Origin: Marinilabilia salmonicolor JCM 21150
GTDB lineage: Bacteria; Bacteroidota; Bacteroidia; Bacteroidales; Marinilabiliaceae
NCBI RefSeq assembly: GCF_000259075.1
Contig: NZ_AJKI01000001.1
Location: forward strand, 84,750-148,749
Reading direction: 5' to 3'
DNA length: 64,000 bases
In this document: positions 8,318 through 17,557 of the stretch, piece after piece
How positions within the stretch are numbered: the first letter of the stretch is position 1
Layout: every line of letters begins with the position of its first letter
The notes under the pieces: generated by a model
What the model saw: the letters and a program-made list of their open reading frames with translations, nothing else
Databases searched by the model: none
What the model was told of the DNA's origin: nothing
Translations under genes and position numbers: made by a program

Positions 8318-9226
8318 ATGGCCGTACCCGACTATCAATCTATCATGTTGCCGTTGTTGAAAATGGTTGCTGATGGAAAAGAATACAGAATCAGAGAAAT
8401 AATTGAATTGCTTTCTAATGAGTTTGATCTTTCACCTGACGACCGGCGTGAGTTATTGCCAAGTGGATCTCAACCACTTTTTGATAACAGGGTAGCCTGG
8501 GCCAATACCTATCTTAAAAAAGCGGGTTTATTGCATTCTGAAAATCGGGGACACGTCCAAATTACAGAGCAAGGACTTGAGGTCTTAAAGAAAAACCCCT
8601 CCAGGATAGATAATGCTTTCTTAAAGAAATTTTCTTCATTTAATCAATTCATCAATAAGGATCAGAAGCCAATAAAGGAAGATAAAGGTGCTTTAGAAGT
8701 TAAAAGCGACAAAACACCTGAAGAGGAATTAGAAAATGCCTGGAAGAGTCTGAATAAAACCCTGGCATCCGACTTGCTTGAAAAGGTAAAAGAAATATCT
8801 CCTGCCAAGTTTGAGCAGTTAGTAATTGATCTTTTACTCTCCATGGGTTATGGTGGATCACGTCAGGAAGCAGGTAATTTAGTTGGTCGAACCGGAGACG
8901 GGGGAATAGATGGGATTATAAATGAAGATCGTTTGGGGTTGGATAAGATTTATCTTCAAGCCAAACGATGGGAGAATACCGTTCCTATAAAAGAAGTTCG
9001 CGACTTTGCGGGAGCTTTGTTAGCACAGAAAGCAAGGAAGGGTGTTTTTATTACTACCTCTGACTTCCCAAAATCGGCTTATGATTTTGCTCACGATATT
9101 GACAGGAACATTGTTTTAATTAATGGCATTCGCCTGGCAGAATTGATGATTGAATTTAAAATGGGGGTTTCCGTTAAAGAGACCTACCAGGTGAAGGAAA
9201 TTGATTCGGATTATTTTGAAGGGTGA
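8318..9226 (+). CDS. mrr: Mrr-like restriction endonuclease
   Basis: This 302-residue protein has an N-terminal winged-helix domain (about residues 1-95, Mrr_N type: MVADGKEYRIREIIELL, ending with ALEEL-like spacing) and a C-terminal PD-(D/E)xK nuclease domain. The catalytic pattern is GRTGDGGIDGII at about residues 190-201 and IYLQAKRW at about 211-218 (D...QxK variant, normal for Mrr). Mrr enzymes cut methylated DNA. The gene precedes hsdM by 59 bases on the same strand, so it may be cotranscribed with the type I system, although a modification-dependent nuclease next to a methyltransferase must avoid cutting its own genome. Confidence 0.9.
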   Translation: MAVPDYQSIMLPLLKMVADGKEYRIREIIELLSNEFDLSPDDRRELLPSGSQPLFDNRVAWANTYLKKAGLLHSENRGHVQITEQGLEVLKKNPSRIDNAFLKKFSSFNQFINKDQKPIKEDKGALEVKSDKTPEEELENAWKSLNKTLASDLLEKVKEISPAKFEQLVIDLLLSMGYGGSRQEAGNLVGRTGDGGIDGIINEDRLGLDKIYLQAKRWENTVPIKEVRDFAGALLAQKARKGVFITTSDFPKSAYDFAHDIDRNIVLINGIRLAELMIEFKMGVSVKETYQVKEIDSDYFEG

Positions 9227-9285
9227 GCTTTAACCATATAAATTCTTAGTACTTAAATTCTAAAGATCTAATAGTCTTATATAAT

Positions 9286-10851
9286 ATGTCAGAAGACCAG
9301 AAAAAACAATTGGAAGCCCAACTTTGGGGAATTGCCAATCTTTTAAGAGGAAAGATCAGTCCCGACGATTACCGGGATTATATTCTCGGTTTTATTTTTT
9401 ACAAATATTTGTCTGAAAAGCAGCATTTATATGCCAATCACTTGTTGGTAGGAGAGGACGTTACCGAATACCGGGAACTGACCGATGAGGAGTTGCTGGA
9501 TGCCATACGTGAAGAGTCGCTGATAAAGTTGGGCTATTTTCTCGAGCCTCAGGATCTCTTCTCGGAGGTGACTCGTCGGGGACTTGAGAACGATTACATC
9601 CTGGAAGATCTTCAGCGCATTCTCAACCATGTGGAGCAAAGTACCATGGGAACCGAATCGGAGGATGATTTCAATGCCCTGTTTGAAGACCTGGATTTGA
9701 ATTCAACCAAAATAGGCCGTACGGTAAAAGCGCGAAACGAAATCATCGTAAAGATTCTGGATTATCTCAATAAAATAGATTTCAAACTGGAAGAGATTGA
9801 ATCGGATGTGCTGGGCGATGCCTACGAGTATCTGATTTCCAAATTTGCTGCCGGAGCTGGAAAATCAGCCGGGGAATTTTATACCCCTCAACAGGTTTCT
9901 AAAATTTTAGCCAAAGTGGTGACCACCGACAAAGACAAAATAAAATCGGTTTATGACCCAACTTGTGGTTCCGGTTCTTTGCTTTTGCGGGTGGCCAAGG
10001 AAGCCACTGTGGGTGAGTTTTTCGGTCAGGAGCTGAACCGCACCACCTACAATCTGGCCCGGATGAACATGATACTCCACGATGTGCATTTCCGGCAATT
10101 CGACATTCAACAGGACGATTCCCTGGAAAATCCGCAACACCTTGAGCAGCGTTTTGAGGCAGTGGTGGCCAATCCGCCGTTCTCAGCTCATTGGAAGGGG
10201 GCAGACAATCCTCTAAACGAAACCGACGAACGCTTCAGTCAATACGGGAAACTGGCCCCTAAAACCAAGGCCGATTATGCTTTTGTACAACACATGATTT
10301 ATCATTTGGCCGACAATGGCATAATGGCTTGTGTGTTGCCGCATGGTGTGTTGTTTCGGGGTGCAGCTGAAGGTGTTATTCGCCAGTACCTCATAAAGGA
10401 ACTCAATTATCTGGATGCTGTCATCGGGCTCCCTCCAAATATTTTTTATGGAACATCCATTCCTACCTGCATACTGGTGTTAAGGAAATGCCGAAAAGTG
10501 GACGATAATATTGTGTTCATTGATGCCAGCGGGGAGGACCATTACATCAAAAGTGGCAACCAAAACACCCTGCGTGATGAGGATGTGGAAATGATTGTGG
10601 ATACTTACCGTAATCGTCAAACCATAGACAAATTCAGCTATGTAGCCTCATTGGATGAAATTTCAGAGAACCATTACAATCTTAACATCCCCCGGTATGT
10701 GGATACCTTCGAGGAGGAAGAACCGGTAGATCTGGATCAGGTGGCTCATGAGCTGAAAGGAATTGATCAGGATATGAAAGAAGTGGATGAAGAAATTGCT
10801 TCTTATTGTAAGGAGTTGGGTATTGAAGTTCCTTTTTTTTATGCAAAGTAA
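9286..10851 (+). CDS. hsdM: Type I restriction-modification DNA methyltransferase subunit HsdM
   Basis: This 521-residue protein has an N-terminal helical HsdM domain (LRGKISPDDYRDYILGFIFYK) and an adenine-N6 methyltransferase domain. The SAM-binding motif is DPTCGSGS (about residue 224) and the catalytic NPPF is at residues 296-299. The N-terminus and length resemble EcoR124-type (type IC) HsdM. It forms the M2S core with HsdS, methylates one adenine in each half of the target site and is needed for both modification and restriction. Base composition is noticeably richer in G+C than the downstream hsdS recognition domains and accessory genes. Confidence 0.95.
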   Translation: MSEDQKKQLEAQLWGIANLLRGKISPDDYRDYILGFIFYKYLSEKQHLYANHLLVGEDVTEYRELTDEELLDAIREESLIKLGYFLEPQDLFSEVTRRGLENDYILEDLQRILNHVEQSTMGTESEDDFNALFEDLDLNSTKIGRTVKARNEIIVKILDYLNKIDFKLEEIESDVLGDAYEYLISKFAAGAGKSAGEFYTPQQVSKILAKVVTTDKDKIKSVYDPTCGSGSLLLRVAKEATVGEFFGQELNRTTYNLARMNMILHDVHFRQFDIQQDDSLENPQHLEQRFEAVVANPPFSAHWKGADNPLNETDERFSQYGKLAPKTKADYAFVQHMIYHLADNGIMACVLPHGVLFRGAAEGVIRQYLIKELNYLDAVIGLPPNIFYGTSIPTCILVLRKCRKVDDNIVFIDASGEDHYIKSGNQNTLRDEDVEMIVDTYRNRQTIDKFSYVASLDEISENHYNLNIPRYVDTFEEEEPVDLDQVAHELKGIDQDMKEVDEEIASYCKELGIEVPFFYAK

Positions 10852-10916
10852 GGAGTATTGAAAGTGATTTCTCATTAATCCCAATTGTCAAGGTTAGGAC
10901 AACCAACAGAAAACAA

Positions 10917-12137
10917 ATGAAACAACATAACAATATACCGCAACTGAGATTCTCTGAATTTGAGGGGGAGTGGGAAGAGAGACCAATAAAAAATATTATA
11001 TCAGATGCTCGCTTAGGTGGAAACTATAGGAACCTAGAAATTAGTAAAGGTTTACCCCTAATAAAAATGGGAAATATAGGAAGAGGGAAAATTATTCTTG
11101 ATAAAAAATACTTTCTTCCGGAAAATGAAGAATACAATGAAAATGATATTTTAAAAAATGGCGATTTTTTGTTTAATACCAGAAATACCTTAGAGTTAGT
11201 TGGTAAAGTAGCAATCTGGCAAGATGAATTACCACTTGCGTTATATAATTCAAATTTGTTACGAATCACTTTCAATGATGAAATAGAAAGTACTAACAGG
11301 TTTATTAATTACCTGTTCAATACCCATTCAACAATTAAATCACTTCGAAGATTTGCAATAGGAACAACAAGTGTTGCAGCAATATATAGTAGGGATTTGT
11401 ATAAGTTGAAGGTTAAATACCCCTACCTTCCCGAACAACAAAAAATCGCCCAATTCCTTACCGCCGTTGACAAGCGCATCCAACTCCTGACCCGCAAAAA
11501 GGAACAACTGGTGCTTTACAAAAAAGGCGCCATGCAAAAGATCTTTAACCGGGAAATCCATTTTAAGGATGAAAATGGGAAGGATTTTCCTGAGTGGGAG
11601 GAGAAGAAAGCTCGTGAGATATTTTATAATCACACTAACAAAAATCATGATGGAGAACTCCAAATCCTATCATCGTCTCAAGAGAAAGGGATGATACCAA
11701 GAAATGAAAGTGGAATCAAGATCCAGGCCTCATCGAAAAGTGTAAAATCATATAAAATTGTTGAGCCAGGGGATTTTATTATAAGTTTGAGATCCTTTCA
11801 AGGTGGTATTGACTATTCTGATTTTCATGGTATATGTAGTCCTGCATATACAGTTTTGAAAAATAAATTACCAATCGATAAAGGGTTCTTTAAGTTCTAT
11901 TTAAAAAAAGAACGCTTTATCAATCGCCTGAGTAAAACTACCATTGGAATTAGGGATGGAAAACAAATCACTTTTGAAAATTTTGGAGGGCTTGTTATTC
12001 CCTATCCATCTCTCCCCGAACAACAAAAGATAGCCCAATTCCTCACCGCTCTGGACAAAAAAATAGAACATACCACCGGCGAAATTGAAAAAATGAAAGA
12101 ATGGAAACGGGGATTGTTGCAAAAGATGTTTGTGTAA
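10917..12137 (+). CDS. hsdS: Type I specificity subunit HsdS
   Basis: This 406-residue protein contains two target-recognition domains (about residues 15-165 and 215-360), each followed by a conserved helical spacer (LPEQQKIAQFLTAVDKRI and LPEQQKIAQFLTALDKKI). This is the normal HsdS layout, which specifies a bipartite DNA target. The recognition domains are AT-rich and the spacers are closer in composition to hsdM, consistent with exchange of recognition domains. The stop codon overlaps the ATG of the next gene (TAATG), so translation is likely coupled. Confidence 0.95.
   Translation: MKQHNNIPQLRFSEFEGEWEERPIKNIISDARLGGNYRNLEISKGLPLIKMGNIGRGKIILDKKYFLPENEEYNENDILKNGDFLFNTRNTLELVGKVAIWQDELPLALYNSNLLRITFNDEIESTNRFINYLFNTHSTIKSLRRFAIGTTSVAAIYSRDLYKLKVKYPYLPEQQKIAQFLTAVDKRIQLLTRKKEQLVLYKKGAMQKIFNREIHFKDENGKDFPEWEEKKAREIFYNHTNKNHDGELQILSSSQEKGMIPRNESGIKIQASSKSVKSYKIVEPGDFIISLRSFQGGIDYSDFHGICSPAYTVLKNKLPIDKGFFKFYLKKERFINRLSKTTIGIRDGKQITFENFGGLVIPYPSLPEQQKIAQFLTALDKKIEHTTGEIEKMKEWKRGLLQKMFV
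11427..11473 (+). repeat. Intragenic hsdS spacer repeat, copy 1
   Basis: This 47-bp stretch encodes the first LPEQQKIAQFLTA spacer and matches 12012-12058 at about 39 positions. Such repeats can recombine and swap recognition domains. Confidence 0.7.
12012..12058 (+). repeat. Intragenic hsdS spacer repeat, copy 2
   Basis: This is the direct-repeat partner of 11427-11473, offset by 585 bp, and encodes the second spacer of HsdS. Confidence 0.7.
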
Positions 12138-12787
12138 TGGAAGACTCTTTAAATAAACAAATACTTGAATGGTGGTACCAATTGCCCGATAAGCTTCGAG
12201 GAAATAAACCTACGTTCATTCATCAGCTCAACAAAAATGCAGAAATCTTATTTGTGGGGCTGAATCCTTCTGGAATTACCAAAGAGCAAATGGCAATTAA
12301 TGAAATTTCAGAAAAGGATATTGAAGAGAAGATAAAGCTAGAACAAAGAGCAATATGGGGCGAAGGACAAACTCGGGAAGGACAATATAAATCTTACTAT
12401 GGGCCTCTAAATTCTATTGCCGATGAACTTCAAATGAAATTTGAACATTGTGATCTTTTTCATATGAGTTATCGAACCGCTAAAGTTGTAAAGGAGGAAC
12501 TATATGAGAAAAACGGTGATCTTAAGCCACTACATCAGATGCATCTGTCTGTTTTTATTCAGATTTTAAATTATTTAAATCCAAAGGTTGTCATTACTAA
12601 TAATGTAATATCGGCAAATATTTTAAAAAAATACTTGGATCTAAAATTTGATAAAAGAATCTTAATGTATAAAAATTCCCATGGCCAATTTTTCTTTCTT
12701 AGTGGCATAATGTCTTACGGACGGCTTACAATTTACGATCGGGAGAGACTTGTTGAAATAATAAAAAGAGCACTAAATATAAAATAG
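12137..12787 (+). CDS. Uracil-DNA-glycosylase-superfamily-like protein in the RM operon (tentative)
   Basis: This 216-residue protein starts at an ATG overlapping the hsdS stop. Residues near 35 (ILFVGLNPSG) resemble motif 1 of the UDG superfamily (GxxPG-type loop after a hydrophobic strand). A second hydrophobic strand, PKVVITNN, occurs near residue 155, followed by a C-terminal GQFFFLSGIMSYGRL. I see no clear catalytic histidine motif (HPSP-like), so activity is uncertain. The gene is AT-rich compared with hsdM and hsdR. Its tight coupling to hsdS suggests a partner role, for example recognition or processing of modified DNA. It is unidentified beyond the fold suggestion. Confidence 0.55.
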   Translation: MEDSLNKQILEWWYQLPDKLRGNKPTFIHQLNKNAEILFVGLNPSGITKEQMAINEISEKDIEEKIKLEQRAIWGEGQTREGQYKSYYGPLNSIADELQMKFEHCDLFHMSYRTAKVVKEELYEKNGDLKPLHQMHLSVFIQILNYLNPKVVITNNVISANILKKYLDLKFDKRILMYKNSHGQFFFLSGIMSYGRLTIYDRERLVEIIKRALNIK

Positions 12788-12825
12788 GGCTAGGAAGGTT
12801 AAAGAATTATTTAATAATAAGTTGT

Positions 12826-14628
12826 ATGGTCTTTTATGTTCAGTTAAAGCAAAAAATAGAAAAGGCATTTGATGATTATTTGACAGAGATTTTTAAGGTT
12901 GATGGGCAAAAAAGTCTCTATTTCTATTGGAATTTAGATTTTTTTGAAAATGAATATAACTTAAATTTTAAGTTTTTTAGCCTTTCCCAAATTGAAAGAG
13001 AGCAAATAAATGACCTTGGTAGGGACTATTTTGGTGATGGAGATCTTGTTTTTGAGGTAAATACAAATACACAACGCTATAATCTTCATATAAAAAATAT
13101 TAACCAACTTTTTACTGGTGAAGAAAAGTCAGGACAAGTTGTTAAATATGATTTTATTAGAGAATTTGTTTTTTGGGACATCCTAAGGAAAAATTCTGAT
13201 AATAATAAAAATTTTCTTCGCTTAGAAAAAAAGCAGAGAGGTAACTTTATCTATACTTATATAGAGTATCTTAAAACACAAAATGTCTCTCTATTAAATC
13301 CTTTCTTCATCGATTATTTTCCTTTAGTAAAGACTGAAAGCGGTAAAAAACTAATTGGTAAAATAAAAGAACTTGAAAAAAAGGGATATGATAATAATCG
13401 ATTGATTAAAAAGATCAATGAGCTTTATATTCTCAAAAAAGAAGCAAAAAAAATTCATTTTGTTTTTTCAACAGTGGGAGGTGAAGAAAAGGAAGAATTA
13501 CGACAACTTTTAGATTTGATGGGAAGGAAAGAGGCAGGAAAGTTCTACCGAGGGCAGGCTTGTGCCTCTTGGAAATTGAACGCAAGTATTACAAGAGAGC
13601 CCAAATATTTAGACCATGAAGCAGAAATGTATTATGAGATCCTGTCGATTAAGCCGGATGCATTTTTGAATGATCGTTCTGTTTATGAACGCTTAATTAC
13701 AATGCAGCATTTTGGGATGCCCACTAGGTTGCTTGATATTACTAGAAACCCCTTAGTAGCTATCTTTTTTGCTTGTAATAATCAGCAAGAAATGGAAAAA
13801 GACGGCGTGGTTTTCACTTTTTCTCCACATAAAAATGAATTTCTAAATTTTGAGGATGATAGGTTAAATAGGTTGTCTGAACTTTATTCCAATCCTATAG
13901 GTAATTCAAAATCCAACGGTACTGAAGATTTTTTAGAAAAGGTTTGGTTTATAAAAGGTGTTGCAAAAAATGCTCGAATTAGCAATCAAAGTGGTGATTT
14001 TATTTTTGTCGGTAAAGGGGGCGATATCTCCAGAAAACTACATGACTTACCTTCATTTTATATTGTTATTGATGCTCCAACGAAAAAAGTATTGCTAGAA
14101 CAGTTGGATTCATTGAATATTCACGGTGGTTCAGTTTATCCTGATTTGGGCCACATAAGTAATTATATAGGGCAAAAGTATAAAAGGAATAGTGAACCGT
14201 TAATTGACTTAGTGGATCAAGAGGTAGAGAGTTCAAATTCAAATAAAAGTCTAGAAGATTATTTTCAAGAATTATTGAAAAATCCTCCCGAAATAAGTGA
14301 AGAAAAACGAAGACAGTATGAGGAGCAATTTAATAATATTATCCGGAAGAATCCTCCCCAAAAGCCAACAAATAATATTAATATGGATGAATTCTGGAGT
14401 GAGGGTGTTTTAAATCAGGTTGACAAATTTGCTAACGACGAAAATTTGAATGCGTCATTGTTAAAGAGTATTATTGAAGATTATTTGTTCACTGGCAAAG
14501 TTCCATTAAGAGATAACGTGGACAGGGCAATGCACCAGAAATTAAGATTGAAAGAACGGTATAAAATAGATGAATTAATAAATAAGATAGTCCATTTTGT
14601 AGATGAATTAAAAAAGAATTTTCTTTAA
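12826..14628 (+). CDS. FRG-domain protein with HsdR-like C-terminal domain
   Basis: This 600-residue protein is AT-rich. Residues 1-220 are unrecognised and helix- and lysine-rich. An FRG domain spans about residues 225-470: FYRGQACASWKLNASITREP begins at 240, and QHFGMPTRLLD and NPLVAIFFA follow. After a proline-rich linker (about 480-518), residues 520-600 align almost without gaps to the last 80 residues of the adjacent HsdR, with about 29 identities in 73 positions by eye. Shared blocks are FW, ENL, II..YLFT.K.PLRD, AMH and LKER. In HsdR this region is the C-terminal helical domain associated with assembly on HsdM/HsdS. I infer an alternative effector docking on the methyltransferase. The stop lies two bases before hsdR. 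Confidence 0.85.
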   Translation: MVFYVQLKQKIEKAFDDYLTEIFKVDGQKSLYFYWNLDFFENEYNLNFKFFSLSQIEREQINDLGRDYFGDGDLVFEVNTNTQRYNLHIKNINQLFTGEEKSGQVVKYDFIREFVFWDILRKNSDNNKNFLRLEKKQRGNFIYTYIEYLKTQNVSLLNPFFIDYFPLVKTESGKKLIGKIKELEKKGYDNNRLIKKINELYILKKEAKKIHFVFSTVGGEEKEELRQLLDLMGRKEAGKFYRGQACASWKLNASITREPKYLDHEAEMYYEILSIKPDAFLNDRSVYERLITMQHFGMPTRLLDITRNPLVAIFFACNNQQEMEKDGVVFTFSPHKNEFLNFEDDRLNRLSELYSNPIGNSKSNGTEDFLEKVWFIKGVAKNARISNQSGDFIFVGKGGDISRKLHDLPSFYIVIDAPTKKVLLEQLDSLNIHGGSVYPDLGHISNYIGQKYKRNSEPLIDLVDQEVESSNSNKSLEDYFQELLKNPPEISEEKRRQYEEQFNNIIRKNPPQKPTNNINMDEFWSEGVLNQVDKFANDENLNASLLKSIIEDYLFTGKVPLRDNVDRAMHQKLRLKERYKIDELINKIVHFVDELKKNFL

Positions 14629-14630
14629 CG

Positions 14631-17486
14631 ATGAACGCACAACCCGAACAAATACTCGAAAACAACCTCGTTAAACAACTGGTAGAACTCGGCTACGAAA
14701 AGGTCTTCATTAAAGATGAGGGCGACCTTCTGCTCAACTTCAAAAAGCAGTTGGAGATTCACAATGAAATTATCCTTAGCGAAAACGATTTCAAACAAGT
14801 TCTCAACTACATCAACAAGGGGAATGTGTTTGAACGGGCCAAAATATTGCGCGACCGGGTGCCTTACACCGATGACCAGGGCGAAAATAAAACGGTGGAG
14901 CTAATCAACCAGATTCACTGGTGTCAGAATGAGTTTCAGGTGACGCAGCAAATCACCATGGAGGGGAAATATAAGAACCGGTACGATGTGACCATCCTGA
15001 TTAACGGTCTGCCACTGGTTCAGATTGAATTGAAGCGAAGAGGGCTGGAGCTCAAAGAGGCATTCAATCAAACCAACCGGTATGAGCGTCATTCTTATGG
15101 GGCGGGGCAGGGACTGTTTCAGTTTATTCAGATATTTGTCATCAGTAACGGTGTCAATACTAAATATTACGCCAATGGTCCCATTAAGGCCCGGTCTTTT
15201 AAGCAAACGTTCTTCTGGAGCAATGAGAAAAACCAGCCTGTTTCCCAGCTTTCAAATTTTACAGATGCTTTCCTTGAGCCCTGCCACATCTCCAAAATGA
15301 TTACCAATTATGTGGTGCTTAACGAATCACAAAAGATACTGATGGTGCTCCGGCCTTATCAGTATTATGCTACGGAGGCCATTATCGAAAGGGTGAAAAC
15401 CACCCGGAAATTCGGGTACATCTGGCACACCACCGGATCGGGTAAAACACTTACTTCGTTCAAAACGGCTCAGATTCTTACTGCATTTCCCAAAGTGCAC
15501 AAGGTGGTGTTTGTGGTGGACCGCAAAGACCTGGATTATCAAACCATAAAGGAGTTCAATAGTTTTTGTGAGGACAGCATTGACGGCACCAACAACACCA
15601 ATGCCCTGGTAACGCAGTTTGGTGGCAGTAATAAATTAATGGTTACCACCATTCAGAAACTCAACACGGCCGTCAGTAAAAACCGGTTTCTGGAAAAAAT
15701 GGAACCACTGCGTGATGAACGTATTGTTTTTATTTTCGACGAGTGTCACCGCAGTCAGTTCGGTAAAACCCACGAAACCATCAAAAACTTCTTTCGCCAA
15801 GGGCAAATGTTTGGGTTTACGGGTACGCCAATTTTTGAGAAAAATGCCGGAACCAATGAGTACGGAAAACGCACCACGGGCATGTTGTTTGGCGACTGCC
15901 TGCACAAATACGTTATTACAGATGCCATCCGCGATCAGAATGTGCTGAAATTTTCCATCGAATATATTCGCACCTTTAAAAAGAAAGACCACATTCTGGA
16001 TATTGAGGTGGAGGCCATTGATGAAGCTGAAGTAATGGCAGCACCTCAGCGGCTTAATAATGTGGCCGACTACATCATTGAAAATCACAATCGCAAAACG
16101 CATAGCCGGGAGTTTACCTCCATTCTTTGTGTTTCAGGCGTGCCTACACTCATCGATTATTACAGAATTTTTAAACAGAAAAAGGAGGAGGGGCAACACA
16201 ATCTGCGCATAGCCACCATCTTTTCTTATCAGGCCAACGAGGATGACAAAGATGCCGTGGGCTTTGTAGAGGATGAAGAATTCCTCACCGCTGCTGAACC
16301 TCGTATGGAGTATGATACTAAACACTCACGCGATGCACTGGAAGAGTTTATTGGTGATTACAATAAGGAATACCAGACCAATTTTACCACTCGCGACAGT
16401 GAATCATTCTACCGTTATTATAAAGACATCTCCCGAAAGGTGAAAAACCGCCAGGTAGATGTGTTACTGGTCGTGAATATGTTCCTCACCGGCTTTGATT
16501 CTAAAACGCTCAGCACCCTTTATGTTGATAAAAACCTGAAATATCACGGACTCATTCAGGCTTTTTCACGTACCAACCGCATTCTCAACGAACTGAAATC
16601 ACAGGGAAACATCGTGTGTTTTCGTAACCTGAAACAAGCCACCGATGATGCCATTACTTTGTTTTCAGATAAGGATGCAAAGGACGAAATCATCATAAAA
16701 CCATACAATGAGTATGTGAAGCAATTCAATGAGGCGTTTATTCAAATGTTGCAGATCGCGCCTACCGTTAACAGCGTAAATGACCTACCGGATGAAGACA
16801 AAGAACTGGAGTTTATCAAGGCTTTCCGGGAGTTGATGCGCCTGAAAAATGTCCTCAATACCTTTACCGAGTTCACTTTCGACGATATTTCCATGGAAGA
16901 GCAGTCCTTCGAGGATTACAAGAGCAAATACCTGGATTTGTACGAAAAGGCCCGCAATCAAAACCAAAAGGAGAAGGTATCCATTCTTAACGATATTGAT
17001 TTTGAACTGGAGCTCATTCACCGCGATGAAATCAATGTCACTTACATTCTGAAATTACTGGGTAACCTTAAAAATGCTAATCCGGAGGAACGCGAAAAAC
17101 AAAAGAAAAGTATTCTTGATACCGTGGCCGGAGATACCCAACTCCGTAGCAAACGTGAATTGATAGAACGATTCATACAGGAAAATCTGCCCCATATTGA
17201 AGAAACGGACGATATTCCTGACGCTTTTTATGCTTTCTGGAATAAAGAGCGCCAGCAGGCCATTGAGCAAATGGGCAAAGAAGAAAACCTTGACTCCGAT
17301 AAAATTCAGGAGATCATAGGTGAATATCTTTTTACGGAGAAAAAGCCACTACGCGACGAAATTATTGCCGCCATGCATGAAAGGCCAAAGCTAAAGGAAC
17401 GTGGCACCACTGCCGAAAGAATTACCAAACGCATCATGCGTTTTGTGGAAACGTTTATTAATGGGGTAGTGGAGGTGAAGGAGTAA
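14631..17486 (+). CDS. hsdR: Type I restriction subunit HsdR
   Basis: This 951-residue protein has the full EcoR124-type length. The nuclease domain carries YDVTILINGLPLVQIELKRR (about residues 117-136, D...ExK). The SF2 translocase motor has HTTGSGKT (about 264-271), FDECHRSQFG (about 368-377) and GFTGTP (about 395). The C-terminal helical domain occupies about 867-951. HsdR joins the M2S core, pulls DNA through by ATP hydrolysis and cuts away from the recognition site. All key motifs are intact, so the system looks active. Base composition returns to that of hsdM, unlike the two genes inserted between hsdS and hsdR. Confidence 0.95.
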   Translation: MNAQPEQILENNLVKQLVELGYEKVFIKDEGDLLLNFKKQLEIHNEIILSENDFKQVLNYINKGNVFERAKILRDRVPYTDDQGENKTVELINQIHWCQNEFQVTQQITMEGKYKNRYDVTILINGLPLVQIELKRRGLELKEAFNQTNRYERHSYGAGQGLFQFIQIFVISNGVNTKYYANGPIKARSFKQTFFWSNEKNQPVSQLSNFTDAFLEPCHISKMITNYVVLNESQKILMVLRPYQYYATEAIIERVKTTRKFGYIWHTTGSGKTLTSFKTAQILTAFPKVHKVVFVVDRKDLDYQTIKEFNSFCEDSIDGTNNTNALVTQFGGSNKLMVTTIQKLNTAVSKNRFLEKMEPLRDERIVFIFDECHRSQFGKTHETIKNFFRQGQMFGFTGTPIFEKNAGTNEYGKRTTGMLFGDCLHKYVITDAIRDQNVLKFSIEYIRTFKKKDHILDIEVEAIDEAEVMAAPQRLNNVADYIIENHNRKTHSREFTSILCVSGVPTLIDYYRIFKQKKEEGQHNLRIATIFSYQANEDDKDAVGFVEDEEFLTAAEPRMEYDTKHSRDALEEFIGDYNKEYQTNFTTRDSESFYRYYKDISRKVKNRQVDVLLVVNMFLTGFDSKTLSTLYVDKNLKYHGLIQAFSRTNRILNELKSQGNIVCFRNLKQATDDAITLFSDKDAKDEIIIKPYNEYVKQFNEAFIQMLQIAPTVNSVNDLPDEDKELEFIKAFRELMRLKNVLNTFTEFTFDDISMEEQSFEDYKSKYLDLYEKARNQNQKEKVSILNDIDFELELIHRDEINVTYILKLLGNLKNANPEEREKQKKSILDTVAGDTQLRSKRELIERFIQENLPHIEETDDIPDAFYAFWNKERQQAIEQMGKEENLDSDKIQEIIGEYLFTEKKPLRDEIIAAMHERPKLKERGTTAERITKRIMRFVETFINGVVEVKE

Positions 17487-17557
17487 AAATGTAGTATTAT
17501 AATGTGCCAAACCCTCTTAATATTACAAATACGGTTTTAACCAGCAACACTTAAGCT

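Noticed and set aside
15636..16103. 155-residue open frame antisense to hsdR
   Set aside because: It lies inside the HsdR motor region on the opposite strand and lacks recognisable features.
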